Below are positions 63,799 to 64,000 of a stretch of 64,000 nt of DNA, in pieces. Under the pieces are notes generated by a model that saw only the letters and a list, made by a program, of their open reading frames with translations, searched no databases and had not been told where the DNA came from. Numbering within the stretch: the stretch's first letter is position 1; each line of letters starts with the position of its first letter. The translations under genes were made by a program, and so were the position numbers. Source of the DNA: Candidatus Marithrix sp. (GTDB lineage: Bacteria > Pseudomonadota > Gammaproteobacteria > Beggiatoales > Beggiatoaceae); the NCBI GenBank assembly GCA_016744775.1, contig JADGDS010000001.1:853508-917507 (forward strand), given 5' to 3'.

Positions 63799-64000
63799 GT
63801 GAGTGTGAAATGGATTATTACGCCGCTTGACAAAAAATATCATAATCGTGCTGATTTTGATTGTGGAGAAATAGCGTTAAATGAATATCTGAAAAAATTT
63901 GCCAGTCAAAATGCAGCACAAGATCTGAGCCGAACTTTTGTTATGCTCTCCTCTGCTACTGATACAAAACAAATTTTAGGATATTATACTTTAACGGTTG
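63799..64000 (+). CDS. GNAT toxin, TacT-type (partial, 5' end)
   Basis: It starts at GTG 63799 right after the antitoxin stop and reads off the window. The visible 67 codons (VKWIITPLDKKYHNRADFDC, LNEYLKKFASQNAAQDLSRT, ILGYYTLTV) match the N terminus of TacT/AtaT-like acetyltransferases, which acetylate charged tRNA and are paired with DUF1778 antitoxins. The acetyl-CoA loop lies beyond the end. Confidence 0.88.
   Translation, partial: MSVKWIITPLDKKYHNRADFDCGEIALNEYLKKFASQNAAQDLSRTFVMLSSATDTKQILGYYTLTV

Overview
The window is AT-rich chromosomal DNA from a gammaproteobacterium. Gene content (RdgC, LpxH, the ybeZ-ybeY-ybeX-lnt cluster, the ubiE-ubiJ-ubiB block, tpiA-secG-tRNA-Leu, CcmA, RecB) is gammaproteobacterial. 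Low GC, a CHAT protease, PKD and LamG-type secreted proteins and many short palindromic repeats suggest a filamentous or large sulfur bacterium of the Thiotrichales/Beggiatoaceae type. That placement is inference; no rRNA is present. There is one tRNA, no CRISPR array and no intact transposase of a classical IS.

Layout. 1-10 kb is an accessory and decaying zone: the 5' end of a large FAD oxidoreductase, an AAA ATPase with a broken DUF4276 partner, an Rpn-type PD-(D/E)XK protein, a 259-bp MITE-like element, then a CHAT protein, a membrane protein and an AAA ATPase, all carrying frameshifts or stops. 10.4-15.4 kb is a housekeeping operon read leftward (yjbQ, rdgC, mtnA, dxs, folE2), followed by uup and an orphan ccmA. 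18.1-27 kb holds an intact recB followed by an unusual accretion zone: three further copies of the recB 3' end and one relic of its 5' end alternate with cargo (a PKD secreted protein, a hypothetical gene, an HNH endonuclease with a small partner).

27.5-31.3 kb returns to core genes (ppiB, lpxH, panC, thiS, proS). Here proS encodes a prolyl-tRNA synthetase without the INS editing domain, and panC seems to start at CTG. 31.3-39.5 kb has three secreted unknowns, a WGR/beta-propeller protein, a HEPN/MNT toxin-antitoxin pair plus a relic of a second HepT, and a Gld-type ABC-2 exporter. 39.6-44.3 kb is a tandem pair of large secreted paralogues. 44.3-45 kb is relic DNA bounded by MITE arms.

45-64 kb is mostly core: mnmG, a MoxR ATPase, a YceI lipoprotein, a YbbN-type chaperedoxin, ybeZYX-lnt, a sigma/anti-sigma/TPR cluster facing two lipoproteins, a UDG-like gene with rimI, tRNA-Leu(GAG), secG, tpiA, and a leftward ubiE-RDD-ubiJ-ubiB operon ending in a PD-(D/E)XK-like gene. 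The window closes in a TacA/TacT-type toxin-antitoxin pair.

Most striking are the recB tail-accretion zone with its HNH module, the INS-less ProRS, and the degraded CHAT/membrane/ATPase neighbourhood. All readings are by eye; family names rest on recognised motifs, not on searches.
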